A stretch of 64,000 nt of DNA, from assembly GCF_040750475.1 (NCBI RefSeq), contig NZ_JABJVY010000008.1:62001-126000 (forward strand), in the 5' to 3' direction. The stretch is from Amorphus sp040750475 (lineage in GTDB: Bacteria > Pseudomonadota > Alphaproteobacteria > Rhizobiales > Amorphaceae). A model generated the notes under the pieces. It was not told where the DNA came from, made no database searches, and saw only the letters and a list, made by a program, of their open reading frames with translations. Positions 8,507 to 16,981 of this stretch are shown here, piece after piece. Position 1 is the stretch's first letter, and each line of letters starts with the position of its first letter. A program made the position numbers and the translations under genes.

Positions 8507-9349
8507 TCAGCTCTCCACCGGCGTTTCGCCAGGCAGGCCCCACTCGGACCACGAGCCATCATAGACGGCAACGTCGTCACGACCGATCAGGTGGAGCGCG
8601 AAATAGAGCGCGCCCGCCGTCACACCGGACCCGCAGGTGGTGACGATCGGTCGATCGGAGCCGAGCCCCGCCTGTTCGAAGAGCGCGCTCAACTCGGCCG
8701 GCGATTTCATCCGCCCGCTCTCCGGATCGCTCAGAAGGGCGGAGGGAACGTTCAGGCTACCGGGAATATGTCCCGATCGCAGACCCTCGCGAGGCTCCGG
8801 GACCTCGGCTGAAAAGCGCTCGGCGGCACGGGCATCGATCACCTGCTCCGCCTGCGTCGCAACGTTGTCCAGAAGCTGCTGCCTGTTGCGGAGCAGAGCG
8901 GGCGCGAACGTGGCGCGGAACGTCGCCGGTTCGATAACCGGCACCTCTTCGGTGACCGGGCGTCCTTCCTGCCGCCAGGCGCGAAGCCCGCCGTTCAGCA
9001 CGCGAACCCGCTGGTGGCCCATGATGCGAAAATTCCACCACACCCGGCCGGCCGACAGCATGCCCGGCGCGTCGTAGACGATGACGTCCGTCTCGTTGGA
9101 AATCCCCATCGCTCCAACGGTGGTTTCGAAGACCGAAGGATCCGCCAGCATGTGCGGCAATGCGGAGTCCGGATCGGCGATCGCGTCGATGTCGAAGAAG
9201 CGTGCGCCCGGAATGTGCCCGGCCTTGTAGAGCTCGGCTGCCGTCGGCGAAACGCCGGGCATCGTGAAGGTGGCGTCAACCACCACCACTGAGGGGTCGG
9301 CCAGCGCGGCTGCAAGCTCTTCAGGCTCAATCAGGGCGGTCATAGTCAT
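8507..9349 (-). CDS. sseA: Sulfurtransferase, 3-mercaptopyruvate sulfurtransferase/rhodanese type
   Basis: This 280-residue protein has two rhodanese modules, the usual architecture and length of SseA/TST enzymes. The N-terminal module (about 5-130) has no catalytic cysteine. The C-terminal module carries the active-site loop CGSGVTAG near residue 240. A GSGVTA loop is characteristic of mercaptopyruvate sulfurtransferases, whereas thiosulfate-preferring enzymes usually have basic residues there. Conserved ARFFDIDAIAD and HIPGSLNVP segments are present. It moves sulfur from 3-mercaptopyruvate to a thiol or cyanide acceptor in the cytoplasm. It is the last gene of the minus-strand ABC operon, 70 bases after the cupin gene, suggesting that the imported compound yields a sulfur fragment. 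Confidence 0.88.
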   Translation of the reverse strand: MTMTALIEPEELAAALADPSVVVVDATFTMPGVSPTAAELYKAGHIPGARFFDIDAIADPDSALPHMLADPSVFETTVGAMGISNETDVIVYDAPGMLSAGRVWWNFRIMGHQRVRVLNGGLRAWRQEGRPVTEEVPVIEPATFRATFAPALLRNRQQLLDNVATQAEQVIDARAAERFSAEVPEPREGLRSGHIPGSLNVPSALLSDPESGRMKSPAELSALFEQAGLGSDRPIVTTCGSGVTAGALYFALHLIGRDDVAVYDGSWSEWGLPGETPVES

Positions 9350-9419
9350 TTGAATCCAACTTTAAGATATTGAGATCAAACCCGATCCGGGGCGCGACGC
9401 GGTCGGGCAGCGTGACGTC

Positions 9420-9800
9420 TCATACCGGATCGAAATAGTGGATCTCAAGCAGAAGGCAGCCGCCGTTCGATTTGAACGGTCCATGGGCGGCATGCGGCGG
9501 CCTGCAGGCATAAGTGTTCGGCGGAAAGGCCACCCCGCCCTCCCCGTTCTCGTTGTTGCCGACGGTGAGGTCGCCGGAGACGAGGTACACTTCCTCCCAA
9601 TAGTCGTGGGAAAAGGGCTTCGTGGTGTAGACCCCCGGCTCGAACCGCAAGAGCCGCGTGCGCGTGCCCCGGTTATTCTCCTCGTCGAGCGCCCCGGAAA
9701 TAATCTTCTGCTGGATTCCCGAAGGATAGCCGGCGGGCACTTCCCAACCGCTGCTCATATCCAGCGTGTAGAATTCGTCGTGGGTCTTGTTGACCGGCAT
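9420..9800 (-). CDS. Cupin-domain protein
   Basis: The protein has 126 residues from the ATG at 9800, preceded by GGGAGAAC; the opening continues upstream but without such a signal. It is a single-domain cupin. The first motif region is FSHDYWEEVYLVSGDLTVG (about residues 61-79), with a His and two Glu able to bind a metal. The second is RPPHAAHGPFKS (about 97-108), with His. Small cupins of this kind act as isomerases, lyases, dioxygenases or sensors, and the sequence does not decide which. It sits between the CMD-like gene and sseA in the ABC operon, so it probably handles an intermediate of the imported substrate. Confidence 0.75.
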   Translation of the reverse strand: MPVNKTHDEFYTLDMSSGWEVPAGYPSGIQQKIISGALDEENNRGTRTRLLRFEPGVYTTKPFSHDYWEEVYLVSGDLTVGNNENGEGGVAFPPNTYACRPPHAAHGPFKSNGGCLLLEIHYFDPV

Positions 9801-9853
9801 GTCGTTCTCCCGCTGCCGTCCTGACGTGGGGTGGAGTGGATCTGGGCGTGACG

Positions 9854-10177
9854 TTATCCCGCCCGTGACGCGATTTCCGCGTCGAGCCACTTCAAGGCCA
9901 AAACCACGGGAAAGAGCGCGCTCGAAGCCCCGAGCAGCGACATCACCGCATGGCGCAGCTTCTCCGGCGAGACCCCACGGTCCAGCATGCGACCGACATG
10001 AATACGGAACGGCTCCTCGAAGCCGGCAACGGCGAAGCCGCCGATGATCACATATTCGCGGGTCTCGTAGTCGAGCGGCCCCTCGCTGATGTGGGCGCGC
10101 ATGGTCTTGAAGGCTTCCGCCACCTCCGGCGCCACGGTGCGCAGATAGTCGGAGGGAATGAGATCAGCGGTGTTCAT
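9854..10177 (-). CDS. Carboxymuconolactone decarboxylase-like protein lacking the CxxC motif
   Basis: The protein has 107 residues and is helical. EYVIIGGFAVAGFEEPFRIHV (about residues 42-62) and GVSPEKLRHAVMSLLGASSALFP (about 69-91) match the helix arrangement of the CMD/AhpD fold. The histidine of the active-site helix is kept, but the two redox cysteines of AhpD-type members are absent. It is therefore more likely a decarboxylase- or isomerase-like member, or a subunit without peroxidase activity. It begins 23 bases after the ABC permease stop on the same strand, and the cupin gene follows 53 bases later. CMD-cupin pairs are frequent in catabolic operons. Confidence 0.7.
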   Translation of the reverse strand: MNTADLIPSDYLRTVAPEVAEAFKTMRAHISEGPLDYETREYVIIGGFAVAGFEEPFRIHVGRMLDRGVSPEKLRHAVMSLLGASSALFPVVLALKWLDAEIASRAG

Positions 10178-10200
10178 GTTCGATCCTGTTCGATTTGGCG

Positions 10201-11934
10201 TCAGGGGCGGTGGGCGCGGCTGCGTCGCAACAGGCCAAAGACCACGCTCACGACGGCACTGTTGATCAGCGTCATGATCAACGCCACGGCCGCGATCTCA
10301 GGAAAGGACCCATTCTGCCACAAGTCCAGAAGCACCTGCCCGACCACCGGATTGGTGGATTTGGCAAGCAGGGCCGACGCGGTGAGCTCGCCAGACATCT
10401 GCACGAACAGGATCACCCAGCCGGCGGCCAGACCCGGCAACATCAGCGGAAGCAGGATCTTGCGGAAGCTGCGACCGGGGCTGGCCTTGAAGATCTGGGA
10501 GGCTTCCACCAGCTCTCGACCGACCTGATCCACCGCCACCGCGGCCGAACGCATGGCCTGAGGCATGAAGATCGTGAGATAGGCGAGCAGCAGAATCAGC
10601 CAAGTGCCGCTCAGGTTCAGCCAGCCGCTTGAGAAGGACAGGACGAAACCGACGGCCAGCACCACGTGCGGGACTCCGGCCGGCGCGGCGGTGATCGCAT
10701 TGATCGCTCGCCCGAGAAGGCCGCCGGAAGTCTTGGCGGTGCGCGCCAGCAGGGCCGCGATCAACATGCCCACCGTCCCGCCGATGATGCCGAGCGCGAC
10801 GCTATTGAACAGCGCCTCCCCGGTCTGGCCGTATCCGGTGAAGATCGTGCGATAGTTGTCGAAACCGAGCACGTCCCATTTGATGTTCGCGGTCCAGAAC
10901 GGCTGCAGCGAGACGAAGGCGAGCCCAAGAACCGGCAGCACGCCGGCAGCCAGGATGTAGGCGATCAGCGCCGCCCGTGCCGGCAGCCGCCAATGGCCGA
11001 GCTGCACCCGCGCGACGCGCGCGCCCTTCCCGCCGATCTGGGCGGCATGGTCGGAATTGGCGATCCACGCCTGCAGCAAAAGCAAGGTCTGCACGATCAG
11101 CGTCAGAACCAGGCCGAGAATGATGGCCAGATCGACCCGCGAGGGATAGCCGTACACGAGGTGATAGATCCGGACCGACAGGATCTCGATGTTGGCCCCC
11201 GTCCCGATGATCACCGGCACGGAAAAGATCGCGAAGCCCATCATCAAGACGAGCAGCAGGCTCGCAAGAAGCGCCGGCCGGATCGCCGGCATCGTCACGT
11301 GCCGAAAGGTCGACCACGTGCTGGCCTTGGCCATGCGCGAGGCTTCCTCCAGACTCGGATCGAGCGATTTCAGCGCCGAGGAAACCGGCAGATAGACGTA
11401 CGGCGTCAGATAGAGGCCCATGATCGCGATGAAGCCACCCATCGTATAAATATCCAGCGGCCCGGAGTTTAGCTCCACCCCGACGACGGAAAGCGCATCG
11501 CGGATCCCTGCATTGAGAAGACCGGCCCGCGGCGCAAGCAGCATCACCCACCCGATCACGCCGGCGATCTGCGGCACCAGGAGCGGCATCAGAGGCAGAA
11601 TCTCGCCGAACCAGCCGGTGCTGGCGTCGGTGCGTTCGTTCAGCCAGGCGAACATCGCCCCGGCCACCATCGCGATCGCGCCGCCGGCACCGACGACAAT
11701 GAACGTGTTGGTCAGGACCTTGACGACGTTGGCTTCGATCAGCGTCTGCAACAGACCCTGTTCGCGCACCGCGGCGTTCGGGCCGAACGCGCCCCACACC
11801 ATCACGGCGATCGGATAGATGATCAGGGCCGAAACGCCGAGCACCACAAGAACGGAAATCGTGCGCAGCGAGACCAGCTCGCCCAACGCGCCCCCGGGGT
11901 GCGCCCGTGCGGGGGCGATCGTGGCGTCACTCAT
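10201..11934 (-). CDS. ABC transporter permease, fused two-domain (Fe3+/thiamine/spermidine type)
   Basis: This 577-residue membrane protein has two tandem binding-protein-dependent permease domains, one in each half. The EAA loop of the first is EEASRMAKASTWSTFRHVTMP (about 196-216), and of the second VEASQIFKASPGRSFRKILLP (about 488-508). This FbpB/ThiP-like duplication means one polypeptide forms the whole channel. The start overlaps the ATPase stop by 8 bases, showing translational coupling. Iron, thiamine, polyamine and phosphonate importers share the architecture. The neighbours are catabolic enzymes and no iron genes are close, so an organic substrate is more likely than iron. Confidence 0.88.
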   Translation of the reverse strand: MSDATIAPARAHPGGALGELVSLRTISVLVVLGVSALIIYPIAVMVWGAFGPNAAVREQGLLQTLIEANVVKVLTNTFIVVGAGGAIAMVAGAMFAWLNERTDASTGWFGEILPLMPLLVPQIAGVIGWVMLLAPRAGLLNAGIRDALSVVGVELNSGPLDIYTMGGFIAIMGLYLTPYVYLPVSSALKSLDPSLEEASRMAKASTWSTFRHVTMPAIRPALLASLLLVLMMGFAIFSVPVIIGTGANIEILSVRIYHLVYGYPSRVDLAIILGLVLTLIVQTLLLLQAWIANSDHAAQIGGKGARVARVQLGHWRLPARAALIAYILAAGVLPVLGLAFVSLQPFWTANIKWDVLGFDNYRTIFTGYGQTGEALFNSVALGIIGGTVGMLIAALLARTAKTSGGLLGRAINAITAAPAGVPHVVLAVGFVLSFSSGWLNLSGTWLILLLAYLTIFMPQAMRSAAVAVDQVGRELVEASQIFKASPGRSFRKILLPLMLPGLAAGWVILFVQMSGELTASALLAKSTNPVVGQVLLDLWQNGSFPEIAAVALIMTLINSAVVSVVFGLLRRSRAHRP

Positions 11935-13099
11935 CGTCGCCCCCTTTGGGGAACACGACGACGTTTGTGGGGCTGACCGTGGCCCAGACCCGATCGCCCT
12001 CGCTCAGCGGGGTCGGCTCGGTGCTGCGCACCAGCATGGCCGTCTTCTCGTCGGACGCGGCGGTGTGGGTCGCGGCATATTCGGTGTAGATGCCCAGGAA
12101 CATGGCGGCATCGATCCGGATCTCGAAGGCATTGCCCTCCGGTCGGCTGGTGGAGATGCGCAAGTGCTCCGGACGGATCACCAGGTCGACCGCCTGGCCG
12201 ACCGCAAGCTCGCCCGCCGGCGCGTCCAGAACGCCGAACGCGGTCTCCAGCGACGCCACTCCGTCCGCCACCGCACGCACCCGGCCATCGAAGGAGTTGG
12301 CTGCCCCGGTGAAATTGGTGACGTAGCGCGACGTCGGCCGATCGTAGATGTCGCGCGCGGTTCCGATCTGCATCACCCGGCCCGACTTCATGACGGCGAT
12401 GCGATGGGCGAGCGCCAGCGCTTCCGACTGATCGTGGGTGACGTAGAGCGCGCTGAAGCCGAAGCGGCGCTGAAGCGACACCAGCTCGCCGCGAAGCTGT
12501 TCGCGCACCTGGGCGTCGACATTCGACAGCGGCTCGTCGAAGAGCACGGTCTTGTCCCGACCCACGATGGCCCGCGCCAGCGAGACCCGCTGCTGCTGGC
12601 CGCCCGACAACTGAGACGGGTAGCGCGCCTCATACGGCGCGCAACCCACGATCCGCAGCGCTTCCCTGACCCGCTCGCGGATCTCCGCTTTCGCCACCCG
12701 CGTGTTGACCAACGGATAGGCCACGTTGTCGAACACGGTCATATGCGGCCACAGCGCATAGGACTGGAACACCATGGTGAGCCCGCGCTTTTCGGGAGGC
12801 ACGAGCACGCCCTTCGCGGCGGAGAAGACCAGTTTGCCGTCGATCTCGATCTCGCCCTCGTCCGGCGTTTCGAGACCGGCGACCGAGCGCAAAAGCGTGG
12901 TCTTGCCGCATCCGGACGGGCCGAGAAGCACAAGCTTCTCGCCCACCGCGACTTCCAGCGAGACGTCGTCCAACGCCAGGACTTCGCCGTGGGCGGACCC
13001 GTACCGCTTGGTCAGGTTCCGCACCACGATCCGGGGGGCGCTGGGAGACACTCCGGCGCTGTACGACATGATCTGCTCCGTCAACGCAGGGTTTCTCAT
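11927..13099 (-). CDS. ABC transporter ATP-binding protein (PotA/FbpC-like)
   Basis: The protein has 390 residues. The nucleotide-binding domain spans about residues 22-260: Walker A GPSGCGKTT, signature LSGGQQQRVSLARAI, Walker B VLFDEPLSNVD and the switch histidine in YVTHDQSEALALA. A C-terminal TOBE-type domain (about 290-390) is typical of the CUT1/spermidine/iron subfamily. Translation may start at the ATG at 13099, which has GAGGTG upstream, or at 13069, which has GGAG upstream; homology begins only after both. It lies between the binding protein and permease genes and completes the importer. Confidence 0.88.
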   Translation of the reverse strand: MRNPALTEQIMSYSAGVSPSAPRIVVRNLTKRYGSAHGEVLALDDVSLEVAVGEKLVLLGPSGCGKTTLLRSVAGLETPDEGEIEIDGKLVFSAAKGVLVPPEKRGLTMVFQSYALWPHMTVFDNVAYPLVNTRVAKAEIRERVREALRIVGCAPYEARYPSQLSGGQQQRVSLARAIVGRDKTVLFDEPLSNVDAQVREQLRGELVSLQRRFGFSALYVTHDQSEALALAHRIAVMKSGRVMQIGTARDIYDRPTSRYVTNFTGAANSFDGRVRAVADGVASLETAFGVLDAPAGELAVGQAVDLVIRPEHLRISTSRPEGNAFEIRIDAAMFLGIYTEYAATHTAASDEKTAMLVRSTEPTPLSEGDRVWATVSPTNVVVFPKGGDDE

Positions 13100-13119
13100 C
13101 GCGACACCTCAGCCGACAT

Positions 13120-14145
13120 TCAAAGGCCGAGAATCGCCACGAGCTTGTCACGTTCGGCGAGCGCCTGCTCGTAGCGCGCGCGCTTGTGCTGTGGCGACAG
13201 CTCGATGGCACCGGGCACGGGCTCCGGCAGGACAGAGGCCGCCCACCCGGCACAATAGGCGGCCTGGCCGGCCGGCGTGAGCAGGAAGTTGGCGAGGAGA
13301 CGCGCCGCGTTCGGGCTCTTGGCGTTGGAGCACACGGCCACCAGCGACTCCTGACCGCTGTCGAGCGCCGGGGCCACGTCGGCCACGGGAGCACCCTTGT
13401 CGAGCATGATCATCGTCGCCTGATGCAGGCCCGGTGCGATGATCTTGCCGTCGCCTGCGGCCAGCATCTGCAGGCCGGGCAGGATCGACGGTACGAACTG
13501 CGGATCCTGGGCCTTCAGCGCGACGAGATAGTCCTCGCCGTAGGCGTCGTACATCGTGTAGAGCCAGTCCGCGACTTCCAGGTTGTTGCGCGGATCCGAA
13601 AGGATGATCTGCCCCTTCCACTTGGGATCGAGCAGGTCTTCCCAGGTCTTCGGGCTCTCCGCTTCCGACACGAGATCGGTGTTGTAGATGATGGTATGGG
13701 CGGCGATGCCGATCAGTGCCCAATATTCGGTCTTGGCGTCGGCGGGATAGGTCGCCGCCGCCGGCAGCTCCGACAGCGGAGCGAGCCAGCCACGATCGGC
13801 GGCGTCCTGCAGGACGAACGGGTCGGAGAGCTGGATCAGGTCGTTGGCATAGTTGCCGGCCTGATGCTCCGACATGAAGCGCTGAGCCATCTGGCTGGTG
13901 GCAAGCCTGAGGATCTCCACCTCGATGCCCGGATAGAGCTCGTTGAAGGCCGCCACCACGCGCCGCGTGATGTTGACGTTGGCAGCAGCGTAGTAGACCA
14001 GCTTGCCTTCCGCCTTGGCGGCCTCGTAGAGCGCCTCGACGCTCTTGGCCTGGGCAAAAGCGGCCCGCGGCATGACCGACAAGCCGCCGGCGACAGCGGC
14101 ACCGGCCGTGAGGTGCAGAAAATGTCTTCTGTTCAGATCACGCAT
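13120..14145 (-). CDS. ABC transporter extracellular solute-binding protein with Tat signal
   Basis: This 341-residue protein has a twin-arginine signal: NRRHFLHLTAG followed by a hydrophobic run and a likely cut after AAFAQA (about residue 33). The mature part is a type-II periplasmic binding protein of the Fe3+/spermidine-like family, with AAKAEGKLVYYAA, FNELYPGIEVEILR and PKTWEDLLDPKWKGQI as recognisable blocks. It would capture the operon's substrate in the periplasm. Tat export implies folding, or cofactor or ligand loading, before export, which is less common for this family. The ATPase and permease genes follow directly. The 107-base gap upstream may hold a secondary promoter. Confidence 0.87.
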   Translation of the reverse strand: MRDLNRRHFLHLTAGAAVAGGLSVMPRAAFAQAKSVEALYEAAKAEGKLVYYAAANVNITRRVVAAFNELYPGIEVEILRLATSQMAQRFMSEHQAGNYANDLIQLSDPFVLQDAADRGWLAPLSELPAAATYPADAKTEYWALIGIAAHTIIYNTDLVSEAESPKTWEDLLDPKWKGQIILSDPRNNLEVADWLYTMYDAYGEDYLVALKAQDPQFVPSILPGLQMLAAGDGKIIAPGLHQATMIMLDKGAPVADVAPALDSGQESLVAVCSNAKSPNAARLLANFLLTPAGQAAYCAGWAASVLPEPVPGAIELSPQHKRARYEQALAERDKLVAILGL

Positions 14146-14252
14146 GTCGTTCCCCTTGAAGTGTGTGCGCAGGAAAACCGCGACCGTTGCGAACCACCGA
14201 GTCCCCGTTCTTCCGCGGGGTCGGTGAAGTGGCCCGCGCCGCGAGCCCGAGA

Positions 14253-15584
14253 TCAGGCGCTGGTGTAGACGGGCCGAGCCAGCCCGAGATGGTCACGGAG
14301 CGTCTGCCCCTCGTAGTCCTCGCGGAAGAGCCCGCGACGCTGCAGTTCCGGCACGACCTTGTCGACGAACCGGTCGATGGTGCCCGGCAGATAGGGCGGG
14401 ATCACCACGAAGCCGTCGGCTGCCTCTTCCTGGATCCAGGTCTCCAGCGTATCGGCGATCTGCTCGGCCGTGCCCTTGAGCATCCAGTGGCCGCGCGACC
14501 CGGCGGCGTGCTGGTAGAGCTGGCGGATCGTCAGGTTATCGCGCTTTGCAAGCTCGGTGAGGTTCTGCAGCCGGCCCTTGCCCGCGTTGGTCGCCGTCAG
14601 CTCCGGCATCGGCCCATCCAGGTCGTAGCCGGACAGATCGACCCCGCCCAGCAGCTCCTGCAACAGCGCCAGGCCGACCTCCGGAAGGATCAGCTCCTGC
14701 ATCGCCTGGAAGTCGGCCTCCGCCTCCTCCCGGCTGTCGGCGACGAACGGCACCACGCCCGGCATCACCTTCAGCTCATCGGGGCTGCGCCCGAACTTCG
14801 CCATCCTGCTCTTCAGATCGGCGTAGAAGGCCTTGCCGTTTTCAAGCGTGAGCTGCTGGGTGAAGACGATATCGGCGGTCTCGGCGGCCAGCTCCTTGCC
14901 CGGCTCCGAGGAGCCTGCCTGGGCGATGACCGGATGGCCCTGCGGACTGCGGAAGACATTGAGCGGACCGCGGACCGAGAAGCGCTCGCCCACATGGTTG
15001 AGCGGATGCATCTTATCCAGGTCGAAATATTGGCCGCTCTCCTTGTCGAACAGCAGGGCATCGTCTTCCCAGCTATCCCACAGGCCGCGCACGATCTCCG
15101 CCACCTCGACGGCCCGACCGTACCGGTCGGCATGGTCCATGTGGGCGTCGCGGCTGAAATTGTAGGCTTCGGCCTGGTTCGCCGAGGTGACCAGGTTCCA
15201 GCCGGCGCGGCCATCGCTGACATGGTCCAGCGTGGCCATCTTGCGGGCAATGTGGAAGGGCTCGTTGTAGGTCGTCGTGATGGAGCCCACGAGGCCGATC
15301 CGCTCCGTCACCGGCGCCAGCGCCGACAAGAGGCTGACCGGCTCCATCTGATAAAATGGCGACATCTTCGCCATCACTTCATAGTTGTGAGAGTGATGCA
15401 TCGCCGCGCTGTCGGCCAGGAACACCAGGTCGAACTTGCCGCGCTCGGCGGTCTGCGTGATGTCGATATAGCGCTCCAGCCGCGATGCGAGATCCGGACG
15501 GGCATCGGGGTGGCGCCAGGCGGCGATGTGAAAGCCGACGGCGTTCAGCAGCAACCCGAGCTTCATCTGCTTCTTATCGTCCAT
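14253..15584 (-). CDS. FMN-dependent LLM-class monooxygenase, NtaA/SnaA/DszA family
   Basis: The protein has 443 residues, the usual length for the NtaA/SnaA/DszA/MoxC group of luciferase-like flavin monooxygenases. Diagnostic blocks are KFDLVFLADS near residue 50, YNEPFHIARKMATLDHVSDG (about 107-126), RAGWNLVTS, and the long insertion FDLDKMHPLNHVGERFSVRG. These enzymes use FMNH2 from a separate reductase and O2 to cleave C-N or C-S bonds in compounds such as nitrilotriacetate, dibenzothiophene sulfone or S-succinocysteine derivatives. A flavin reductase is encoded at the end of the divergent operon. The gene lies between the hydrolase and binding-protein genes. Confidence 0.9.
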   Translation of the reverse strand: MDDKKQMKLGLLLNAVGFHIAAWRHPDARPDLASRLERYIDITQTAERGKFDLVFLADSAAMHHSHNYEVMAKMSPFYQMEPVSLLSALAPVTERIGLVGSITTTYNEPFHIARKMATLDHVSDGRAGWNLVTSANQAEAYNFSRDAHMDHADRYGRAVEVAEIVRGLWDSWEDDALLFDKESGQYFDLDKMHPLNHVGERFSVRGPLNVFRSPQGHPVIAQAGSSEPGKELAAETADIVFTQQLTLENGKAFYADLKSRMAKFGRSPDELKVMPGVVPFVADSREEAEADFQAMQELILPEVGLALLQELLGGVDLSGYDLDGPMPELTATNAGKGRLQNLTELAKRDNLTIRQLYQHAAGSRGHWMLKGTAEQIADTLETWIQEEAADGFVVIPPYLPGTIDRFVDKVVPELQRRGLFREDYEGQTLRDHLGLARPVYTSA

Positions 15585-15637
15585 TTCTCACCTATTCACG
15601 TTGATGGCGGCGGCTATCGCCGGATCGCCCGGATTGG

Positions 15638-16462
15638 TCAGGCCGATACCAGCCGTTCGTCGAGAAAGGCCATGACCTTACTCGCGAAGAGGTCGGGCGC
15701 TTCGGTTATCGCTGTGTGCCTCTGGCCGGGCAGGAGCCCCAGATGCGCGTTGGGCAAACCGTCGGCGACGAGGTGGGCGGCATCGACATAGCGCTGCGGG
15801 CTTTCCCCGCCCAAAAGCACCAGCACCGGCACGGTCAGCTCCGTGAACCGCCCGGCGCCGAAATGATAGGCGCGCACGGCTGCGAGTTCGCGCGACAAGG
15901 TGGGCGCAAGTGCAACACGCTCCCCCCAGCCCGGACTTTTGCGCGCAGCCTCGATTTGCGCGGCCGGCATCGCGAGCACATCGCGCATGAAGGTCAATAC
16001 CGCCTCTTCGGACCAGCCGGCCGCCGCCTGTTCTCCGATACGGCGGATATTGGCGGCATCGACCGGGTCCGGCGCCACCGGAGGCACCGGCACCGGTGGC
16101 TCGTACAGGACGACGGCCTGCAGGTCCGGGAGATCGCGCGCCGCCTCAAGCGCGCAGATCGCACCGAAGGAATGGCCGATAAGGACGCGCGCACCGGCCT
16201 CGCGGGCGAGCGCCGCAACGTCCGCGACTTCGGCCGCGAGCGAATGCTCTGCGCCGTCGCCGCTCAATCCGCGGCCGCGGCGGTCCATCAGACAAAGCTG
16301 CAGGCGCTCCGACATCGTCGCCAGGACGGGCGCCCAGCGGCCGCGCGCCGACGACGTGCCATGGACCAGCAAGACCGGAATCCCGGCGCCCACGAGCTCG
16401 CCGGCAACGAGGGTGCCGTCCTTGGAACGCGCCTGTCTGATGGCAGCCGACATAGGAAACAC
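15638..16462 (-). CDS. Alpha/beta hydrolase
   Basis: The protein has up to 274 residues; the second in-frame Met, three codons in, is an equally good start. The oxyanion-hole motif is LLVHGTSSARGRW (about 32-44). The nucleophile elbow is LIGHSFGAICALEAA, with the serine in GHSFG near residue 98. The C-terminal catalytic histidine is probably in LPGQRHTAI (about 245-253). It belongs to the general esterase/amide-hydrolase group. It is the promoter-proximal gene of the minus-strand catabolic operon, so it may release a fragment made by the LLM monooxygenase. The substrate cannot be read from sequence. Confidence 0.85.
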   Translation of the reverse strand: MFPMSAAIRQARSKDGTLVAGELVGAGIPVLLVHGTSSARGRWAPVLATMSERLQLCLMDRRGRGLSGDGAEHSLAAEVADVAALAREAGARVLIGHSFGAICALEAARDLPDLQAVVLYEPPVPVPPVAPDPVDAANIRRIGEQAAAGWSEEAVLTFMRDVLAMPAAQIEAARKSPGWGERVALAPTLSRELAAVRAYHFGAGRFTELTVPVLVLLGGESPQRYVDAAHLVADGLPNAHLGLLPGQRHTAITEAPDLFASKVMAFLDERLVSA

Positions 16463-16981
16463 TCCGGCTCATGCCCGCTAGGGCACGATTGACATAATGG
16501 GGAGGATAGGTCCGCCGTTCTGTGTAATGCAAGTGAAATATTACAGATCGAACGAGATACGCCTAGCCCCAATCGACTCCGATTAAAACCGCACCATTTG
16601 CTCATTTAGTAGCCAGAACCGAATGAGCGCGGCGCTCATCTTAGACTGTCTCCGCCCCTTTCCGAGCCATAAAAGGCACATATGTCGGACCATATCGGTC
16701 CAACGAACTCATTTTCCTGCATATTCAGGCAAACGCCGCGATAAATCTCGGCTTTCCCTTTTCGTAATTCAGTCATATCGCGTAATTTTTTTCTACAAAT
16801 ATCACAATTTTTGAAACTTTTGGGTCCATCCAATATTTTTGCTTACCAAAAATAAGAGAATTGCCGAAAAAATCCGAACCACTCGCGCAATCGCAATTCG
16901 CCCTTGCCCACCTCTCGCAATCGCCGTATTCATTGATATATCACATGGCGCCATGCCTTTCCGGACCAAGAGAGCGGATCG
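16463..16981. promoter_or_regulatory. 519-base AT-rich divergent promoter region with two palindromes
   Basis: This stretch separates the two divergent catabolic operons and is clearly richer in A and T than its surroundings, especially 16700-16870. It holds a near-perfect palindrome, ATGAGCGC-G-GCGCTCAT, at 16623-16639. It also holds an inverted repeat GTCGGACC-ATATC-GGTCCAAC at 16684-16704 with one arm mismatch. Either is a plausible operator for the GntR/FCD regulator encoded at 17856, because that family binds short GGTC/GACC-like palindromes. I found no convincing gene on either strand. Confidence 0.55.

Noticed and set aside
7854..8564. Series of plus-strand open frames translating the same peptide (KNERRSTHPFGQG) several times
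   Set aside because: They follow exactly the DNA repeat units, lack ribosome binding sites and overlap each other; they result from the array, not from genes.
10201..14145. Iron(III) importer, from family resemblance of the ABC genes
   Set aside because: The same architecture serves thiamine, polyamine and phosphonate uptake; the flanking genes are catabolic and no iron genes or Fur-like sites are next to it, so the substrate is left open.
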